A stretch of DNA of 64,000 nucleotides from Pseudonocardia lacus (GCF_018531445.1 NZ_JAHDTH010000002.1:51155-115154); one strand, 5' to 3'; shown: positions 49,027-60,056, numbered from the stretch's first letter. The notes: generated by a model not told the origin, from the letters alone. Numbers and translations are program-made.

Positions 49027-52020
49027 TCAGGTCGGGATCACCGCGGTGAACGGTGTCGGGGTACTGGTCGGTGGCGTGGGCAACTCGCCCACTACGTCGT
49101 CGATGGTGCGGTCCCGAGCCCGGGCGCTGATGGCGTCGGCCCGGGGTCCGAGACGTCGTCGGACCTGGTCGGCCAGGTCCGCGAGCGGTGGCGCGTCGGC
49201 GGCGGGCACCGGTATCCCGACGCGGCGGCGCTCCGCGTCGGCCACGGTGAGCAGGGTCAGCGCCTCCTCGTCGGCGCCGGCGGCGTGCAGGGCACCGGCG
49301 AGGCACCCCACGCCGTCGCACAACCCACCTCGGTGCCCGATGGCGGCGGCGACGCCGAGGGCCTCGCGCGCCCGCTCCCCCGCCTCCGCGGCGTCGCCCA
49401 TCGCGGTCGCCGCGCGTCCGAGCAGGGTGAGCGCGTGGATCTCGCCCTCCCGGTAGCCCACCGACCGCCACAGCGACAGGCACTCCCGCGCGGCGGTGGC
49501 GGCGGCGGTCGGGTCGCCCGTCAGCAGGGCGCGGCGGGCGACCTGGCTCATGGCCAGGCCCATCTGCTGGTTGTCGCGACCGGGTCGGGCCGCGGCGAGC
49601 GCGGCGGCGATGCGGTCGTCGGCGTCGTCCTCGTCGGCGTCGACGGCGGTCCGCGCCCGCAGGATCAGCGCGGCCGTGCGGTGCCACATGTCGCCGCAGG
49701 CTTCCGCGCGCTCGGCGGCTTCGTCGTGGGCGGCGGCGGCGCCGGGCAGCTCGCCCATCGCCCAGCGGACCAGACCGAGGGTCACCAGCGCTCCACTGGC
49801 GATCCTGTCGTCCCCGATCCGCCGGGACAGCTCCGCGCTGCGCAGGCACGTCTCGTGCGCCTTGCGCAGGTCGCCGCGAGGGGCGGCGATGCGCCCGATC
49901 GCGTGCAGGAGCGCGGCCCGCACGGCGTCGTCGTCCGTGCCGGGGACGGCGCGCTCCAGCCAGTGCTCGGCCTCGTCGAGCATCCCCTCCAGCATCCAGA
50001 ACCAGTGCGCCGTCACGGCGAGCCGGGCCCCGCGTCCGGGTGCGCCGCCGTCCAGCGCCCACCGCAGGGCGGCGCGCAGGTCGGGCAGCGACGCGGACAG
50101 CCGCCGCAGCCACCCCGCCTGCTCCGCCGAGCGGAGCCCGCCGTCGGCGGCCGCCACGAGCGCGAAGACGTGGTCGAAGTGGCGCCGTCGCACCTCCTCC
50201 CGCCACGGCTGGGCGGCCAGCGCCTCCGCGGCGTAGGCCCGCAGCGAGTGCAGGAGCCGGTAGCGGTCGTCGGCGGTCGGCACGACCAGCGACTGCCGCA
50301 CGAGCGACGCGACCGACCGGTAGCACTGCCCGGACGAGGTGGCGGTGACGGCGGCGGCCGCATCCAGGTCGAACGACCCCGCGAAGGCGCCCAGCTCGGC
50401 GAAGAACCGGCGCTCCCGCTCGTCGAGCAGGTCCACGCCGGACCTGATCGCGGCGCGCAGGGTGCGGTGGCGTGCCGGGGCCTCGCGGGAATCGGACTCC
50501 AGCAGCTCGAAGTGGTCGTCGAGCCGGCTGCGGATGCCGCGCGGGGTGAGGACGTCGGCGTGGGCGGCGGCGAGCTCGATGGCCAGCGGCAGGCCGTCGA
50601 GGGCCTCGACGATCGCCGCGACGTCGGCGGCGTTGTCGTCGGTCACGGCGAAGCCCGGCCGCACCGCCGACGCGCGCTCGGTGAACAGCCGGACCGCGTC
50701 GACGTCGCGCACCTCGCCGGGCGTGGTCGCGCCCGACGGCGGCAGCGGCAGCGGCGGGACCGGCCACACGACCTCCCCGGCGACCCGGAGCGGGCGGCGG
50801 CTGGTCGCCAGCAGCACCAGCGCGGGGCAGCCGTCGCGCAGCCGCTTCGCCAGGCCGGCCGCCGCGTCGATCACGTGCTCGCAGTTGTCGAGCACGAGCA
50901 GCCCCGCGGTCGCACCGATCCGGCGCACCACGGCGTCGTGCGGGTCCTCGGCGGTGGCCGTCGCCGCGCCCACCGCCCTGGCCGCGGACGCGGCGACGAG
51001 GCGATCGTCCTGCAGCAGGCTCAGGTCGACGAACCAGACCGGATCGGACCCGCGCGACCGGGCGAGTTCGAGCGCGAGCCGGGTCTTCCCGGCCCCGCCC
51101 GGCCCGGTGAGGGTGACCAGCCGGGCCCGGTCGAGCAGGTCGTGCAGGTCGGCGAGGTGCTCGCGGCGGCCGACGAGGCCGGTCGGCGGCATGGGTGGTC
51201 GATCAGGGCCCGGCGGCGGGCCGGCGCTCGTCGTCGGCGGATGGGAGTCCGCGGGCGGTCGCCACCGCAAGGCGTCGTCCTGCGCGAGGACCTGCCTTTC
51301 GAGCAGCCGCAGTCGGGGGCCGGGGTCGAGCCCGAGCTCACGGGCGAGCACCCGGCGCGCCGCCTGGTAGGCGTCGAGCGCGTCGCCCTGGCGACCCGCG
51401 CGGTAGAGCGCGAGCACCAGGGACGCGTGGAGCCGTTCGCGCAGCGGGTTGTCCGCGACCAGCGGTCGGGCCGCCGCGATCACGTCGAGGTCGCGCCCCA
51501 GCGCCAGCAGCGCCTCCAGCCGGGCCTCGTGCAGCTGCAGGTGCAGCTCCTGCAGCCGGGCCACCTCCGGGGCGGCCCACGGCCGCGTCGCCACGTCGGC
51601 GAGCGGCTCGCCGCGCCAGAGCGCGAGCGCCTCGGCGGTGTGCTCCAGCGCGCGGTGGGCCCCGAGGGCGGTCCCGGCGCCGGCCAGCGTGGTGGCGGCC
51701 CCGACCAGCTCGGTGAAGCGGTGCGCGTCGATCGCGGAGTCGGCGACGGCGAGCGCGTAGCCCGGCGCCCGGCTCACGAGCAGGGCCGCGCCCTCGGCGC
51801 CGAGCGCCCGGCGCAGGTAGGAGACGAGGCGGTGCACCGAGTTCGCGACGTCGGCGGGCGGCGAGTCGGCCCAGAGCCGCTCGGCGACGACGTCGACCGG
51901 GACGGGGGTGCGCGGATGGGTCAGCAGGAGCACCAGCAGAGCGCGCGGGAGGCCGGGGCGGACCGGGACCGGCGATCCGTGGGCGCTCACCTGCAGCGGC
52001 CCCAGGACCGAGAAGTCCAC
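49027..52020 (-). CDS. AfsR/SARP-type regulator (BTAD + NB-ARC ATPase + TPR)
   Basis: 997 aa from GTG at 52020. An OmpR-like winged helix is at residues 1-95 (MDFSVLGPLQVSAHGSPVPV, then AERLWADSPPADVANSVHRL and YLRRALG). The bacterial transcriptional activation domain follows at about 98-245 (DAHRFTELVGAATTLAG to ARELGLDPGPRLRLLERQVL). The NB-ARC ATPase has P-loop LTGPGGAGKTRLALEL near 305 and Walker B LLVLDNCEHV near 370. TPR-like repeats run from about 600 to the end. It probably binds the three 11-bp-spaced repeats in its own promoter region and controls the divergent ABC operon. Confidence 0.91.
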   Translation of the reverse strand: MDFSVLGPLQVSAHGSPVPVRPGLPRALLVLLLTHPRTPVPVDVVAERLWADSPPADVANSVHRLVSYLRRALGAEGAALLVSRAPGYALAVADSAIDAHRFTELVGAATTLAGAGTALGAHRALEHTAEALALWRGEPLADVATRPWAAPEVARLQELHLQLHEARLEALLALGRDLDVIAAARPLVADNPLRERLHASLVLALYRAGRQGDALDAYQAARRVLARELGLDPGPRLRLLERQVLAQDDALRWRPPADSHPPTTSAGPPPGPDRPPMPPTGLVGRREHLADLHDLLDRARLVTLTGPGGAGKTRLALELARSRGSDPVWFVDLSLLQDDRLVAASAARAVGAATATAEDPHDAVVRRIGATAGLLVLDNCEHVIDAAAGLAKRLRDGCPALVLLATSRRPLRVAGEVVWPVPPLPLPPSGATTPGEVRDVDAVRLFTERASAVRPGFAVTDDNAADVAAIVEALDGLPLAIELAAAHADVLTPRGIRSRLDDHFELLESDSREAPARHRTLRAAIRSGVDLLDERERRFFAELGAFAGSFDLDAAAAVTATSSGQCYRSVASLVRQSLVVPTADDRYRLLHSLRAYAAEALAAQPWREEVRRRHFDHVFALVAAADGGLRSAEQAGWLRRLSASLPDLRAALRWALDGGAPGRGARLAVTAHWFWMLEGMLDEAEHWLERAVPGTDDDAVRAALLHAIGRIAAPRGDLRKAHETCLRSAELSRRIGDDRIASGALVTLGLVRWAMGELPGAAAAHDEAAERAEACGDMWHRTAALILRARTAVDADEDDADDRIAAALAAARPGRDNQQMGLAMSQVARRALLTGDPTAAATAARECLSLWRSVGYREGEIHALTLLGRAATAMGDAAEAGERAREALGVAAAIGHRGGLCDGVGCLAGALHAAGADEEALTLLTVADAERRRVGIPVPAADAPPLADLADQVRRRLGPRADAISARARDRTIDDVVGELPTPPTSTPTPFTAVIPT

Positions 52021-52094
52021 GGTCGGTGAGCGTACGGCAGGGGGCGGGTCCTGAGGAGGGCTCCGGCGCCGGTGACCAGGGCGGAGGGCCGTGT

Positions 52095-52121
52095 CAGGTG
52101 CGGAACAGGTCGGTGACAGGC
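52095..52121. promoter_or_regulatory. Three 11-bp-phased direct repeats, probable BTAD/SARP operator
   Basis: CAGGT at 52095, CAGGT at 52106 and CAGGC at 52117 are spaced exactly 11 bp start to start. Direct repeats on one helical face are the known binding pattern of SARP/AfsR regulators. They lie between the BTAD gene and the ABC operon. Confidence 0.6.
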
Positions 52122-52181
52122 GCGCGCGGTCTGCTCCCGCACAGCGCCCCCGGTGGGGGCACCCGACCTCCAGGAGGACCG

Positions 52182-52862
52182 ATGTCCACGGCGTCCGCCC
52201 CGCTCGACCGCTACGCCGCGCCCGCGCTGTGGCTGCTGCCGGCCCACGGCGTGCTGCTGGCCCTGAGCACCCTCACCCACCAGCCCTCCATCACCGACTT
52301 CGACGCCTACGCGCGCTACATCTCCACCGACGTCTTCCTGCTCAGCCACCTGGTCGCCAGCATCGGCGGCGCCGGCCTCGCCGCCGTCGGCGTGACGGCC
52401 GCGCTGGTCTTCCTGGGTCGCGGACGGGCGGTCCGCGGCGCGGCGGTCGGGACGGCGCTCACCCTGCTGGCGCTGGTGGTGATGGCCTCGGCGTTCGGCA
52501 GCGCCGCGTTCGCGCAGCCCGGCATCGGCCGCGCGCACCTGGCGGGCGCGCCGGGCATGGCGGCGCTGAACCTCGACACGGCCTACGGCCCGGCCCTGGT
52601 CGCGACGATCGGCGTCTCGACGCTGCTGTTCGTCGCCGGCGCGATCGTGCTCGGCTCGGCCATCGCCCGCACCGCGCCGGGCCTGCGGTGGGCGGGGATC
52701 GCCTACGCCGTCGCACTGCCGCTGTTCGTCGCCACCGGCATGGCCTTCCAGGTCCTGCAGCCGGTGATGGGGCTGGCCGTCGCGGTGGCGACCGCGGTCG
52801 TCGCCCTGCGCCTGCCCCACGCCGTGCGCGTCGGGCCCGAACCCGTCGTCGCCCACTCCTGA
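52182..52862 (+). CDS. Multi-pass membrane protein
   Basis: 226 aa, ATG at 52182 with a strong AGGAGG. Six hydrophobic segments (ALWLLPAHGVLLALSTL; LLSHLVASIGGAGLAAVGVT; AVGTALTLLALVVMASAF; PALVATIGVSTLLFVAGAIV; WAGIAYAVALPLFVATGMAF; MGLAVAVATAVVALRLP). No family recognised. It precedes an ABC ATPase/permease pair by 25 bp and should be co-transcribed, perhaps as a partner of the exporter. A GCCCCC-GGT-GGGGGC hairpin lies in its leader. Confidence 0.78.
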   Translation: MSTASAPLDRYAAPALWLLPAHGVLLALSTLTHQPSITDFDAYARYISTDVFLLSHLVASIGGAGLAAVGVTAALVFLGRGRAVRGAAVGTALTLLALVVMASAFGSAAFAQPGIGRAHLAGAPGMAALNLDTAYGPALVATIGVSTLLFVAGAIVLGSAIARTAPGLRWAGIAYAVALPLFVATGMAFQVLQPVMGLAVAVATAVVALRLPHAVRVGPEPVVAHS

Positions 52863-52887
52863 CCACGACACCGACCGGGAGCCGATC

Positions 52888-53835
52888 ATGATCGAGATCC
52901 GCGGGCTGACCAAGCGGTACGGCCCGACCACCGCCGTCGACGACCTGTCCTTCCGGGTCGAGCCGGGCCGGGTCACCGGCTTCCTCGGCCCGAACGGCTC
53001 GGGCAAGTCGACCACGATGCGGGTGGCGCTGGGCCTGGACCGCGCCACCGCCGGGGAGGCGCTGCTCGACGGCACGCCCTACCGGGACCTGCGGTACCCC
53101 TTGCGCACGGTGGGCGCGCTGCTGGACGCGCGCTGGGTGCACCCGAACCGGTCGGCGCGGGCGCACCTGCGCTGGATCGCGGCGTCCAACGCGCTGCCGG
53201 CGGGCCGCGTCGACACCGTGCTGGAGCAGGTGGGCCTGACCGCGGTGGCCGACCGGCGGGCGGGGGCCTTCTCCCTCGGCATGTCCCAGCGGCTGGGCAT
53301 CGCCGCGGCGCTGCTCGGCGACCCCGGGACCCTGCTGTTCGACGAGCCGGTCAACGGGCTCGACCCGGAGGGCGTGCGCTGGATCCGGCGGCTCGTGCAG
53401 GGCCTGGCCGCCGAGGGCCGCACGGTGCTGGTCTCCAGCCACCTGCTGTCGGAGATGGCGGTGGCGGCGTCGCACCTCGTGGTGATCGGGCGCGGCCGGC
53501 TGATCGCCGAGTCGACCACCGCCGAGTTCATCGACTCGGCCGCGGACGACACCGTGCTCGTCCGCACCCCGCAGCCGGTGCTGCTGGCCGAGGCGCTGCG
53601 ACGGGCCGGCGCCTCGATCGTCCCGGTGGACGGTGACGACCTCGGGCTGAGCGTCACCGGCGCGACGCCGGAGAAGATCGGCGAGGTCGCCGCGGCGCGC
53701 GGCCTGGTGCTGCACGGGCTCACCCCGCAGCACGCCTCGCTGGAGAACGCGTTCCTGCGGCTGACCGGGCACGACGTCGAGTACGTCTCCGGTGGCCCCG
53801 ATCAGGCCGCGGCCGTGCCCGCGGCGGGGAGGTGA
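52888..53835 (+). CDS. ABC transporter ATP-binding protein
   Basis: 315-aa nucleotide-binding subunit of an ABC-2 type exporter (DrrA-like). Walker A FLGPNGSGKSTTMRVAL near residue 36, Q-loop region changed, signature FSLGMSQRLGIAAALLGDPG (LGMSQ in place of LSGGQ) near 133, Walker B LLFDEPVNGLDPEG near 153, and H-loop SSHLLSEM near 187. A C-terminal DUF4162-like region follows. The stop overlaps the next start by 4 bp. Such pairs export antibiotics or lipids; substrate unknown. Confidence 0.92.
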   Translation: MIEIRGLTKRYGPTTAVDDLSFRVEPGRVTGFLGPNGSGKSTTMRVALGLDRATAGEALLDGTPYRDLRYPLRTVGALLDARWVHPNRSARAHLRWIAASNALPAGRVDTVLEQVGLTAVADRRAGAFSLGMSQRLGIAAALLGDPGTLLFDEPVNGLDPEGVRWIRRLVQGLAAEGRTVLVSSHLLSEMAVAASHLVVIGRGRLIAESTTAEFIDSAADDTVLVRTPQPVLLAEALRRAGASIVPVDGDDLGLSVTGATPEKIGEVAAARGLVLHGLTPQHASLENAFLRLTGHDVEYVSGGPDQAAAVPAAGR

Positions 53836-54572
53836 GCGCCGTGGGACCGATCACGGCCGAACGGATCAAGCTGACGTCCACCCGCGCGCCGTGGTGGTCC
53901 GCGGCGGCGGCGCTGCTGACGACCACGGGCGCCGGGTTGCTGCTGGCCGCGACGGTGGCCACGACCGAGCCGGTCACGGTGGCGGCCACGCAGTCGGCCC
54001 GCGTGGTGGGCACGACCGTGCTGATGGTGCTCGCGGTCCTCGCGGTGACCACGGAGTACGCCACCGGCACGATCGGGACGACGTTCCTCGCCGTGCCCGA
54101 CCGCGCCGCCGCGCTGCGGGCCAAGGCCGTGGTCGTCGCCGTGCTCGCCGGCCTCGTCGGGCTGGCCGGCGCCCTGGGCAGTTGGGCGGCGAGCGCGCTG
54201 CTGCTGCCCGGCGGCGACCTCGCGCTGACCGGACCCGACGAATGGCGCCAGGTGGCCGGAGTCAGGCTGGTCGACGCCGGGGCTGCGGTCGTGGCCGTCG
54301 CGATCGGCGTCCTCGTCCGGCGGACCGCGGGCGCCGTCACGCTGGTGCTCGTGTGGCCCGCGGTGGGCGAGTCGCTCATCGGCCTGGTCCCGGTCGTAGG
54401 GCCGGCGGTCGGACCGTTGCTGCCCTTCCAGGCCGCCGACCGGTTCCTCGCCGACGCACCGGCCGGTGGCGGGCTGCTCGGTTCGCCCTGGCTGGCGGGG
54501 GTGTGGTTCGCCCTGTTCACGGCCATCCTGTTCGCCATCGCGGTCAGGGTCGCCCGCCATCGGGACCTCTGA
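53832..54572 (+). CDS. ABC-2 type transporter permease
   Basis: 246 aa, GTG start overlapping the ATPase stop. Six membrane segments, starting ITAERIKLTSTRAPWWSAAA, a typical ABC-2 permease N-terminus, then EYATGTIGTTFLAVPDRAAA, the conserved cytoplasmic loop after helix 2. Pairs with the ATPase upstream. The stop is 8 bp from the stop of the convergent trpB-like gene, leaving no room for a separate terminator. Confidence 0.88.
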   Translation: MSAVGPITAERIKLTSTRAPWWSAAAALLTTTGAGLLLAATVATTEPVTVAATQSARVVGTTVLMVLAVLAVTTEYATGTIGTTFLAVPDRAAALRAKAVVVAVLAGLVGLAGALGSWAASALLLPGGDLALTGPDEWRQVAGVRLVDAGAAVVAVAIGVLVRRTAGAVTLVLVWPAVGESLIGLVPVVGPAVGPLLPFQAADRFLADAPAGGGLLGSPWLAGVWFALFTAILFAIAVRVARHRDL

Positions 54573-54580
54573 TCGACGAG

Positions 54581-55807
<1,227 letters not shown>

Positions 55808-55851
55808 CGCTGGTCAACCCTTCAGTCGGGGTCCGACCGTAGGCACAGCCA

Positions 55852-56661
55852 TCAGGCAGGGTCTTGAACAGGATTTGCGTACCCGGAACCGACGCCGCGG
55901 GCCAACGCCCCCGGCGGCACGCCGTAGACCTTCTTGAACTCGCGGGTGAGGTGCGGCTGATCGCAGAACTCGAGCGCCTGCGCGACCTCGCTCAGCCCGA
56001 GACCGGCGCAGATGAGGTCCCGGGCCTTCGCGATCCGGACCTGGCGGGCGTAGGTCTGCGGAGCGACGCCGGTCGCGCTCGTGAAGGCCCTGACGAGGTG
56101 GCTCGGGTGGACCCCGACCTCGCGCGCGAGGTCCTCGGTGCGGATGGCGCGCGTGCAGTTGTCCTCGATCAGCGAGCGGGCCGTGCGCGCCACCGACCCG
56201 TCCGCCGGCGGCTCCGATCCGGCCGAGAACTCGCACGTCTGCACGAGCGCCCGCAGGCACGCCTCGATCGAGGCGTCGTCCGCACCCGGGGTGGACAGCA
56301 CGTCGACCAGGTCTCGTGACTCGATCCCCCGCGACACCACGGGCGTCCGGATCGTGGGGACGCCGGTGTGCTCCGCGGAGACGCAGTTCCGGATGAACTC
56401 GCTGGTCGGGTACAGGATCTCGTACTCGGTGGCCTCGTCGGCGCTCCTGCCGGCGTGCACGTCGAAGGGGTTGAAGACGAACACGTCACCGGCCCGGACG
56501 GTCCCGCTCCACCGCCGCGACCGGATCTCCGCCGCCCCGCTCCTGAGCGCGACCACCGAGTAGGTGCTGTGCAGGTGCAGGTCGAAGGAGCGGGCCGCGG
56601 CCCGTGCCCGCAGGAGGTCGGGACGCGCGAGCGCGAACGCCATCGAATCGACCCGGGTCAT
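55852..56661 (-). CDS. AraC family transcriptional regulator
   Basis: 269 aa, ATG start. An N-terminal AraC-ligand cupin (SFDLHLHSTYSVVALRSGAA, then RAGDVFVFNPFDVHAGRSAD) is followed by two C-terminal HTH motifs: TEDLAREVGVHPSHLVRAFT and LGLSEVAQALEFCDQPHLTR, then KKVYGVPPGALARG. Ligand unknown; the cupin type often senses small organic compounds. Sits between a quinone oxidoreductase gene (21 bp upstream) and the orphan trpB (44 bp downstream), all one direction, so it probably controls its own operon. Confidence 0.88.
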   Translation of the reverse strand: MTRVDSMAFALARPDLLRARAAARSFDLHLHSTYSVVALRSGAAEIRSRRWSGTVRAGDVFVFNPFDVHAGRSADEATEYEILYPTSEFIRNCVSAEHTGVPTIRTPVVSRGIESRDLVDVLSTPGADDASIEACLRALVQTCEFSAGSEPPADGSVARTARSLIEDNCTRAIRTEDLAREVGVHPSHLVRAFTSATGVAPQTYARQVRIAKARDLICAGLGLSEVAQALEFCDQPHLTREFKKVYGVPPGALARGVGSGYANPVQDPA

Positions 56662-56682
56662 GGCGGTGCGACCTCCGGGCGA

Positions 56683-57636
56683 TCACGCAACCTCGACGAC
56701 CACCTTGCCGAGCGCACGGCCCTCGCCGACGTGGGCGAGCGCCTGCGGCACCTCGTCGAGCGGGAACGTGCGGTCGATGTGGATCCCGACCTCGCCCGCG
56801 GCGCACCGCTCGGCGAGCGGCGCGAAGTGCGTGGGCCCCGTCCTCACCACCAGCACGCCGAGCCGACGACCGGTCAGCAGCCCCAGCGCGGTGCCCGCGG
56901 TCAGCACGCGGAGCAGGGCGCGCGTGGTGCCGCCGACGCAGCGGTAGCGCCCGCCGCCGGCGAGGGCGCGGCGGTAGGCGAAGACCGAGCGGTGGGCGAC
57001 CATGTCGAGCACCAGGTCGTACGGCTCGCCCCGGGTGAAGTCCTGAGTGCGGTGGTCGAGCACCTCGTCGGCGCCCAGCGAGCGCATGAAGTCGAGCTTG
57101 CCGTCGTTGTCGACAGCCGTCACGTGGGCGCCGGCCCGCTTGGCGAGCTGGATCGCGAACGAGCCCGACCCGCCGCCCGCCCCGTTGACCAGCACCCGCA
57201 TGCCCGACCCCGCGGTCGCCGTGCCCTGCACCGCGATCGGGCCGGCCTGCGGGATCGTCGAGGCCTCGGCGAAGGACAGCCCGTCGGGCTTGTGCGCCAT
57301 CGCGGAGGCGGGCGCCACCGCGTACTCGGCGAAGCCGCCCTTGAGCCCCAGGTTGTCGCCGTACACCTCGTCGCCGACGGCGAATCCGGTGACCTCCGGT
57401 CCGACCGCCTCGACCCAGCCGGCGACGTCGGAGCCGAGCACCGGCCGCGCCGGCGCCCGCAGCCCACCGAGGCGGGAGTAGAACGGGCTGCCCCGCAGGG
57501 TCTCCCAGTCCGACAGGTTCACCGACGTCGCGGCGACCCGGACCAGCAGCTGACCCCGCCCTGGCGAGGGCACCGGCACGTCCTCGATGCGCAGCACCGA
57601 GGGCGGGCCGTAGTCGTCGTAGACGGCCGCCTTCAC
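56683..57636 (-). CDS. NAD(P)-dependent quinone oxidoreductase-like MDR protein
   Basis: 317 aa. MKAAVYDDYGPPSVLRIEDV at the start, ATSVNLSDWETLRGSPFYSR near residue 38, GSDVAGWVEAVGPEVTGFAV near 68, and the Rossmann motif VLVNGAGGGSGSFAIQLAKR near 150 (GAGGGSGSFA variant common in actinobacterial homologues). No zinc ligands. Reduces a quinone or enone with NAD(P)H by family. First gene of the group with AraC and orphan TrpB. Confidence 0.88.
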   Translation of the reverse strand: MKAAVYDDYGPPSVLRIEDVPVPSPGRGQLLVRVAATSVNLSDWETLRGSPFYSRLGGLRAPARPVLGSDVAGWVEAVGPEVTGFAVGDEVYGDNLGLKGGFAEYAVAPASAMAHKPDGLSFAEASTIPQAGPIAVQGTATAGSGMRVLVNGAGGGSGSFAIQLAKRAGAHVTAVDNDGKLDFMRSLGADEVLDHRTQDFTRGEPYDLVLDMVAHRSVFAYRRALAGGGRYRCVGGTTRALLRVLTAGTALGLLTGRRLGVLVVRTGPTHFAPLAERCAAGEVGIHIDRTFPLDEVPQALAHVGEGRALGKVVVEVA

Positions 57637-57731
57637 ACCGAACCGCCCCTGGCCCCCGCGCGCACGCCCGCAGCCTAGGACCTACCCGGGTGGCGGCGCG
57701 ATCACGCCGGCCACGGAGCGCGACGTCCCGC

Positions 57732-60056
57732 TCATCCCAGCGGTGCCGACGCGCCGCGTCGTTCGACGACCCACACCGCGATCTGGGACCGCGACGAGAC
57801 GCCGAGCTTGGCCCGGATGTGCTCGACGTGGGCCTCCGCGGTGCGCAGCGCGATCAGCAGCGTGCTGCTGATCTGCTTGTTGGTCTTGCCCTGGGCCACC
57901 AGCTCGGCGACCTCGTGCTCGCGCCTCGTGAGCGGGGTGCTGGCCTCCCCCGGGCGCGGGTCGTTCAGGACGAGTTCGACGACGTCGTCGAGGTGCTGGG
58001 CGGCGCCGTCGGCGTGGGCCTCGGCGTACCCGTCGGCCCCCAGCCGGCGACGCGCCTCGCGGCAGCAGCGCCGGTGGTGGTCGACGAGCGAGCCGTACCC
58101 GGCGAGGGCCGTTCCCGTGCGCGGCCAGCGGCGGTGCAGCGCGCCGAGGATCCGGGCGGCGCGGTCGGGGTCGTCGGCGACCGTGGCCCAGGCGACGACC
58201 TCCAGCGCCATGGCCGCGCCGAGCTCGTCGCCGTGCCGGCGGGTGGCCGCGAGGCCCGCGACCGCGTCCGCGAGCGCGGCCCCGCCGTCGCCGCCGCTCC
58301 AGAGCGCGACCGCCCTGATCCACCGGGCGTAGCCCGACCACCACTGGGCCCGCCGGTCCTGGCAGAACCGCAGGCCCTCGTCGGCGCAGGCGATCGCCGC
58401 CGCGGTGTCGCCCGCGGCGACGTGGCGGACCGCCAGCCGGAACGCGGTGAGGGCGAGCCCGGCCGGGTCCCCGGACTCGCGGTGGGCGCGCAGCGCCCGC
58501 CGGAGCCGGTGGTCGGCCTCGTCGAGCCGACCGAGCCGGGTCGCGGCCTGGCCGAGGAACAGGTCGACGAACGCCGACGTCACGCGGTCGTCGTCCGGGG
58601 CGGTGTCCGCGCTGCGGTGCAGCAACTCGACGGCGCGCTCGTGGTCGCCCTGGACCAGCGCCAGCCACCCGTCGACCCACAGCGCGGTGGCGGTGAAGCG
58701 GTTCGGCCCGGCCACCGCGAGCAGCCGGTCCAACCACTGCCGGCCCTCGCCCACCCAGCCCGCGGCCCGCCACATCAGCCAGAACGTCGTGGCCAGCCGC
58801 AGGCCCGCGGCGGCGTCGGCGGCCGAGCGGGTGCAGCTGTCCAGCGCGGCGCGGAGGTTGGCGTGCTCCAGCCGCAGCCGGTCCAGCCGGACGAGATCGC
58901 GGGGGCCGAACCAGCCGGCGGCCGCGTCGTCGACGAGCCGCTGCAGGAACTCCCGGTGGCGGCGCCGCAGCCGCTCCTCCTCCCCCGACTCGGCCAGCCG
59001 GGCCAGGCCGTAGCGGCGGATGGTCTCCAGCAGCCGGTAGCGGACGTGGCTGCCGCGGTCCTCGGGGAGCAGCACGGACTTGTCGACGAGCCCGGCCACG
59101 AGGTCGACGACGCGGTCGCCGTCGATCCCCTCCCCCGCACAGACCTGCTCGGCCGCGCCCAGGTCGAAACCACCCCTGAAGATCGACGCTCGGGCCCACA
59201 GCACGCGCTCGGCGTCGCTGCACAGCCGGAAGCTCCAGTCCATGAGCGCCGTCATGCTGCGTTGCCGGGGGTGCGCGCCGCGGTGGGCGCTGGAGAGGAT
59301 CTCGTGCGGGCCGTCCAACCGGTCGAGCAGCTGAGCAGGCGACAGCACCCGCAGCCGGACGGCGGCGAGTTCCAGCGCGAGCGGCAGGCCGTCGAGGGAG
59401 GTGCACACCGCGGCGACCGCCGCGGCGTTCGCCGCGCTGAGCTCGAACTCCGGGGCCGCGGCGCGGGCGCGGTCGAGCAGCAGTTCCACGGCGGGGTAGC
59501 GGACGAGCTCGACCGGGTCCGGGTGCTCGCCAGGGGGCGGCACGGCCAGCGGCGGTACGGGCAGGACGTGCTCGCCCGGCACGTCGAGCGGCTGGCGGCT
59601 GGTGGTCATCACCGTCACCGAGGGCGCCGTGGCCAGCAGGTCCTCCGCGAGCGCCGCGCACCCCTCGATCGCGTGCTCGCAGCCGTCGAGGACGAGGAGC
59701 GCACGCTCGTCGGCCAGCCGGCGGGACAGGCCCTCGGCGGACGGGGCGCCGTCCTCGTCGCGGACGCCGACCGCCTCGGCGACGGTGGCCCCGACCAGCC
59801 CCGGATCGTCGAGCTCGGCGAGGTCGACCAGCCGGACGTGCTCGAACGCGGCCGCCGCGGGCTCGGCGAGCAGCCGCGTGGCCAGCCGGGTCTTGCCGAC
59901 GCCACCGACCCCGACGAGGCTCACCAGCCGCGCGGTGCGCAGCAGCCGGGAGGCCTCGTCGAGCTCGGACGCGCGCCCGACGAGCGTCGTGGGCTCGGCG
60001 GGCCGACGACCTGCGGCACCGCGTGCCGGGGTCATCTCCTCCGGGGGCACCCACAT
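57732..60056 (-). CDS. LuxR regulator with NB-ARC ATPase and TPR region
   Basis: 774 aa. The N-terminal NB-ARC ATPase has P-loop LVGVGGVGKTRLATRLL near residue 50 and Walker B LLVLDGCEHAIEGCAALAED near 120, with TSRQPLDVPGEHVLPVPPLA as in AfsR-type ATPases but no BTAD. TPR-like helices run about 350-680. The LuxR HTH is C-terminal: LTRREHEVAELVAQGKTNKQ, then ALRTAEAHVEHIRAKLGVSS. Start ATG at 60056, or MTPARGAAG at 60035 where GGAGG is too close. Target unknown; it stands alone. Confidence 0.9.
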   Translation of the reverse strand: MWVPPEEMTPARGAAGRRPAEPTTLVGRASELDEASRLLRTARLVSLVGVGGVGKTRLATRLLAEPAAAAFEHVRLVDLAELDDPGLVGATVAEAVGVRDEDGAPSAEGLSRRLADERALLVLDGCEHAIEGCAALAEDLLATAPSVTVMTTSRQPLDVPGEHVLPVPPLAVPPPGEHPDPVELVRYPAVELLLDRARAAAPEFELSAANAAAVAAVCTSLDGLPLALELAAVRLRVLSPAQLLDRLDGPHEILSSAHRGAHPRQRSMTALMDWSFRLCSDAERVLWARASIFRGGFDLGAAEQVCAGEGIDGDRVVDLVAGLVDKSVLLPEDRGSHVRYRLLETIRRYGLARLAESGEEERLRRRHREFLQRLVDDAAAGWFGPRDLVRLDRLRLEHANLRAALDSCTRSAADAAAGLRLATTFWLMWRAAGWVGEGRQWLDRLLAVAGPNRFTATALWVDGWLALVQGDHERAVELLHRSADTAPDDDRVTSAFVDLFLGQAATRLGRLDEADHRLRRALRAHRESGDPAGLALTAFRLAVRHVAAGDTAAAIACADEGLRFCQDRRAQWWSGYARWIRAVALWSGGDGGAALADAVAGLAATRRHGDELGAAMALEVVAWATVADDPDRAARILGALHRRWPRTGTALAGYGSLVDHHRRCCREARRRLGADGYAEAHADGAAQHLDDVVELVLNDPRPGEASTPLTRREHEVAELVAQGKTNKQISSTLLIALRTAEAHVEHIRAKLGVSSRSQIAVWVVERRGASAPLG

